Assembly (NCBI GenBank): GCA_032622095.1
Contig: CP136061.1
Coordinates: 5,714,734 to 5,778,733, forward strand
Direction of reading: 5' to 3'
Origin: Siphonodentalium dalli
Taxonomy: Eukaryota; Mollusca; Scaphopoda; Gadilida; Siphonodentaliidae
Length of the DNA: 64,000 bases
The notes beneath the pieces are model-generated. The model was given only the letters and a program-made list of their open reading frames with translations, had not been told where the DNA came from and searched no databases. Positions within the stretch are counted from its first letter, which is position 1, and every line of letters begins with the position of its first letter. Below, piece by piece: positions 60,616 to 64,000 of the stretch. A program made the translations under genes and the position numbers.

Positions 60616-62640
60616 AGGTATACTGAAGCACATAATTCAGAGTGATTTTTCTCATAAACGTACACACGTACGTTGATGAAATTAATCAATGGACATATAT
60701 GAGTCTCATGTCCTCCACAGTTGAATCACTAGCCCGATTCAACCGGGAACTTTTTAACTTTTATATATACCGGTATATATATAAAAATAAAATAATTTCC
60801 CGTAAAATTAAATAAATGACACAGGACCACTGCACCTCATTCTGTCTTGTATTCTAACATATACGAGTATTATAAATATGTCCTTTAATATCTCATAGTA
60901 ATTAATTTCATCTTATAAAAACAGACATATATATCATGTTTATATACATAAATGAATAACCAATGATTATTTATTTGAGTTCCATGATTCTTTTGTATAT
61001 TTGGGTCACAGTAGGGTGTTTCAACAAACAGGTGTGTATGTGGTCTTATTATATGAATTAACCTAAATATGAATATAAAGGGTATCTCTGTCCACCATGA
61101 TATTAAAATAGATATCAACAAAGAACAGTTAATTGTATAGGCTACCGGTACTTTGAAACTGAGCGAGAAAATCCATACAGTAATAAAATAGTTAATGATT
61201 ATGGTACAATTTGTAAAATATACTAGTAAGATAACATACTTATAGTCCATTTACATTGGAGAATTACAGTTACTAAAGCTGAATGGGATCATGCATGCTA
61301 TTGGGAGCTACTAGCCTAGAGGATACTTTTTTTCAGACTGGAGGGACACACAATCTGCAAATGAACCTGGGTGTTGCCTTAGTATGGATAAGTACCATGT
61401 GATGGAGAGACAATGTTTGAAATCTATAATTAATTTAATGATGAACTTATAAATGTGTATCATTTGTGGCTCTTTCCTTGACAGTCAATGAGACATCAGC
61501 TACTTTTTATCCAGGATTTTCGCACAAGTATAGTTCAATTCCTTCTTTATCTTGAACACATCCTTGCATTCTGCATCTCATTTTGTCTCATCTGGATTAT
61601 TTTCGGCTCATGCATGTTGCACACATCACTTTGTGACCCACCAATATCATTAAGGTGTTGCCATTGGCATACGGTATAGATCTGTCCATTTCCTGAAATA
61701 ATACAGAATTCGAAGCATTTAATTTTAATTTATAAATAATTTACATATGTTATATTGGGATATTTCCCATGCAGTACACACCACTCACAAGTGCCTACAT
61801 TGGCAAACCATGTAATATTCAGTTGTTCACACCTCTTTATGATAGCAGTATAAATTATACAAAAATATATGCTATTGCTAATATAATAATAAATAAGGCT
61901 AATGATATTATATTTCAACATAGCTGACCAGTACTTGTATACATTATAATTAATGCCCACGCAGTCTCAATGTCATTTATTAACATTATGAATGTGAGTA
62001 TACTATGTGAGTCTAATGATCAAAAGACACATGAATTATGATTATCATTATGAAAAATATGTTTATCAACAAAAGTTATATATTACAAAACTATGAATAG
62101 TATGATCACTACAATTATAATCTAGGAGTAGGACATGTAAACTGCCAAATTGGTGAATTGTTTTGACTGTTCATTTCTAAATTATTGCTGTAGTACACCT
62201 GATCACACCTGGCAGTCACATGGAATTCTTGAAATATGACAGCTGTCATTGAAATATTTCTTCCGTAAAACACGTTTGGGTTGGTACCCGGTATATATGA
62301 TATTCAAATTACCAATGCAATCATGAATGGTGAGATCTATTAAATTAATTTCATTTTGAAAGTCGTTACTAACATAACTTCAGTCTTTATCCAGGTGAAA
62401 ATGACAAAAATAGAATACAGAATGTCGTGTTGTTTATTACAAAAATGGTCTCAAACGGCATAAAAACTCACCTTTCTGACTCCCCAACGGACACCCTTGG
62501 AAACGTGAGATTCTGATAATTCATGACAGTTGGTGTACAATTAATTCAGCTGCAATAGACGCCAGAGTTTTCTCTTTTTATTGCGACGAGAAAGCACTGT
62601 TTTGATTAGAACAATCGGAGTTGAACTACCTTTAGCAATG
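60616..62640. other. AT-rich interior of the TIR element, no recognised gene
   Basis: Open frames up to 121 codons (60885-61250 minus, 61488-61679 plus, 61730-61960 minus) are AT-driven and have no domain. A self-complementary TATATATACCGGTATATATA lies at ~60761-60780. No transposase motif is seen. Confidence 0.6.
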
Positions 62641-62719
62641 GCGGACAGAATCGGAGTGCGTTACCGATTTGGCCCATCAAATGACGTCGAGTGACGTATC
62701 TATCCTTCCTTCATCTATG

Positions 62720-62727
62720 GTATTATC
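62720..62727. repeat. Target-site duplication of the TIR element, right copy
   Basis: GTATTATC, matching 53167-53174; downstream the LINE-A endonuclease frame resumes at once. Confidence 0.85.
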
Positions 62728-63695
62728 CACGATACTGGGGTTATTTGTCAAGACAATATCAATTAACGTTGCACTTGTTTCTGTGAAGTGTGTGGGCTGG
62801 CTAACTAATTGTTTTAGTTCAAACTTCCCCTTAAGGTGTCCTATCTCTTTGCCTGGGCCGTACAGCTGATTCTCATTAAAATCTCCACATACTATTATGT
62901 CTCGCCCATGGTCCCTGACCGTTCCAATAGACATCTCTATACTTTCCCAATTGGAGATATTTGGAGGCCGATAAATGCATCCAAAAGAAAGATTTAATTT
63001 ACTAGAAAATATAACCACCCATACTGCCTCTAGTGAAGGTACCTGTATTTCTGGGTCTTTTAATTGTTTGTATGCAATCGTATTCCTGATATAAATTGCT
63101 ACTAATCTCCTCCCTGTTTGCCTTGCCTGTCCATACGGATAGGTTCATGGAATCCTGGTATCGATAACTCAGAGTTGTCAACTGTACTGTCCAACCACGT
63201 TTCGGTAAGAGCTAATATATCATAATCTTCCGATTCTGCACTTAATATATCGATTTTTGGTTTGAGGCTTTGAATGTTTAACGACAAAATTTTTAATAAT
63301 TGGGGTCTTGTTTCAAAGGTTGGACCAGGATTCATATGAATATCATTTGCTAGGACTATTAGCAGTAGGCAGATGATCATTAAAAATACTAGTTTATTAT
63401 TAGCCAACAGTAAACCAAGTTCGTCTTTTTGAGATTTTTTCAAGCAATCATCCTTATTTCTCATGGTTTTATAACAGCTATTGTGCATTGGTGGAGGTTT
63501 TGATTCAGAGAATACCATTTCTATAAGTAGTGTTAGAATGAATGCTTTCTTTATTGACATTACACTTGAGTGCAGTTTAAGTAATAATATAAATGAATGC
63601 GTCTGCGCTTCACTTAGCCTACGATTCTTTGTCAATCTGATAGCTCTGGTGTAGAAAGTTCCAACTCTTGCCCTATAGTGCTCTAGGCTAACCAT
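62725..63695 (-). pseudogene. LINE-A ORF2, 5' part: 2A-like N-terminus and endonuclease
   Basis: The N-terminal half of the ORF2 whose RT lies at 50586-53174. The first frame (63695-63102) has 'HYRARVGTFY' near residue 7, a hydrophobic run at ~102-116 and the 2A-like DIHMNPGP (118-125). The APE endonuclease then begins: 'KILSLNIQSLK' ~135 and 'LALTETWLD' (Glu165). A one-base frameshift near 63105-63117 ends this frame at 'GKQGGD'. The endonuclease continues in the next frame as 'VAIYIRNT', then 'FGCIYRPP', 'VCGDFNENQ' and 'LIDIVLTNNPSIVDNT', where the TIR element interrupts it. The start codon is uncertain. ORF1, if present, would lie beyond the window. Confidence 0.88.
63321..63344 (-). other. 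2A-like motif (D-I-H-M-N-P-G-P)
   Basis: It follows a hydrophobic stretch ('LLIVLA') and precedes the endonuclease. Canonical 2A is D(V/I)ExNPGP; here the Glu is His. 2A-like sequences at the N-terminus of CR1-type LINE ORF2s are documented in marine invertebrates. Whether this variant causes ribosome skipping is unknown. Confidence 0.75.
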
Positions 63696-64000
63696 TGGGT
63701 ATGTGCGTTACCAAATGGAAACTCCTGCGTCCAGGGGGCAAGAAAAGGTTGGAAGTTTGATACATCAGAAATTTATGATTGGCATCTGCTCTACTGACAA
63801 ATATGTTTTCCATACATGTGAAATCTATAACATTTATACACACAGCAAATAAACAAAAATAAAGAAAACAAAAGTAATACATCATCCTCTGGATATGTAT
63901 TTTGTCCAGTTGAAGGGTAGAGTTCTGCATATACGGTATATGTAGAAAATATAATAATTATATAAAGAACTGGCTTAGCAGTGTATCTTGAGTGTATGTA
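63696..64000. other. LINE-A 5' flank, unassigned
   Basis: An 80-codon open frame (63688-63930, minus) has no recognisable domain. It could be LINE-A 5' UTR or the end of an upstream ORF1; nothing else is seen. Confidence 0.4.

Larger units (their letters stand above)
53175..62719. mobile_element. TIR element splitting LINE-A (2.6 kb plus inserted LINE-B)
   Basis: The left end (ATAGACTAAAAATAGGATAG...) and the inward right end (ATAGATGAAGGAAGGATAGA...) align imperfectly over ~70-90 bp: shared AGGATAGA, CGTC, ACTC, GTAACGC, ACT and GCCATTG in the same order. GTATTATC flanks both ends. Skipping this block joins the LINE-A frame exactly (IVDNT at the right continues as DNTEVIG at the left). Without LINE-B the element is ~2.6 kb with no transposase-like frame; the AT-rich frames at 60378-62869 have no domain. 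The superfamily is unknown; 7-8 bp duplications occur in hAT, Merlin and Dada elements among others. It might also carry host sequence. Confidence 0.82.

Noticed and set aside
60885-61250. 121-codon minus-strand frame as a transposase or host gene
   Set aside because: Composition is AT-driven (Ile/Tyr/Phe) with no conserved motif or catalytic residues.
62677-62719. The last ~14 codons of the 62677-63018 frame as LINE protein
   Set aside because: They lie past the target duplication and are TIR-element sequence, as are the first 14 codons of the RT frame up to 53216.
1-64000. tRNA, rRNA or 5S genes
   Set aside because: No cloverleaf, A/B box pair or rRNA stretch was recognised on reading; a tRNAscan or Rfam search would be decisive.

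Overview
This is non-coding-rich animal DNA, not bacterial. There is no operon structure and no credible host gene. Almost everything is satellite DNA, foldback or TIR elements, and non-LTR retrotransposons (LINEs). The style of the repeats and LINEs (PHD-finger ORF1, 2A-like N-terminus, satellite-bearing foldback) points to a marine invertebrate. A bivalve or other lophotrochozoan is my best guess, but the sequence alone does not settle it.

Layout. (1) 1-29078 is one head-to-tail satellite (here SatA) of ~164 and ~155 bp monomers in a 483 bp A-A-B trimer, with kilobase-scale super-repeats. It ends at a 100-N gap (29079-29178), and its last ~4 kb has a visibly noisier consensus. (2) 29179-32491 is a mosaic of small palindromic or TIR elements (29397-29614, 29725-30110, 30311-30404, 30961-31100, 32341-32470) and LINE 3'-end scraps. 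(3) 32501-46141 is a 13.6 kb foldback element. It has near-identical 84 bp terminal inverted repeats, a 9 bp target duplication (GTCATACAG), and two inverted arms built of a 165 bp satellite (SatB) that switches orientation at ~41776. I read it as a Mutator-like or foldback transposon whose arms have become satellite. (4) 46151-48370 holds a LINE 3'-end split by a 739 bp GGG-ended MITE with an 8 bp target duplication, then a diverged direct duplication. (5) 48371-50005 is a third repeat array (SatC, 33-43 bp units), again with an internal inversion. (6) 50586-63695 is a three-level nest. A CR1-like LINE (LINE-A, minus strand) is split between 53174 and 62720 by a TIR element with a 7-8 bp target duplication. 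That element has in turn received a second minus-strand LINE (LINE-B, ~53242 to ~59.5-60.1 kb) whose two long ORFs are both open.

How the parts fit. LINE-A is oldest: it has a frameshift, a lost endonuclease residue, an in-frame stop near the C-terminus, and the insertion. Removing the inserted block plus one target copy restores its frame across the junction. LINE-B is youngest and looks coding-competent. Its ORF1 (PHD finger plus coiled coil) and ORF2 (APE endonuclease plus reverse transcriptase plus CCHC-like knuckle) overlap by ~487 nt in the -1 frame. The most unusual items are the satellite-armed foldback element and the nested LINE/TIR/LINE structure, with a 2A-like motif at the N-terminus of LINE-A.
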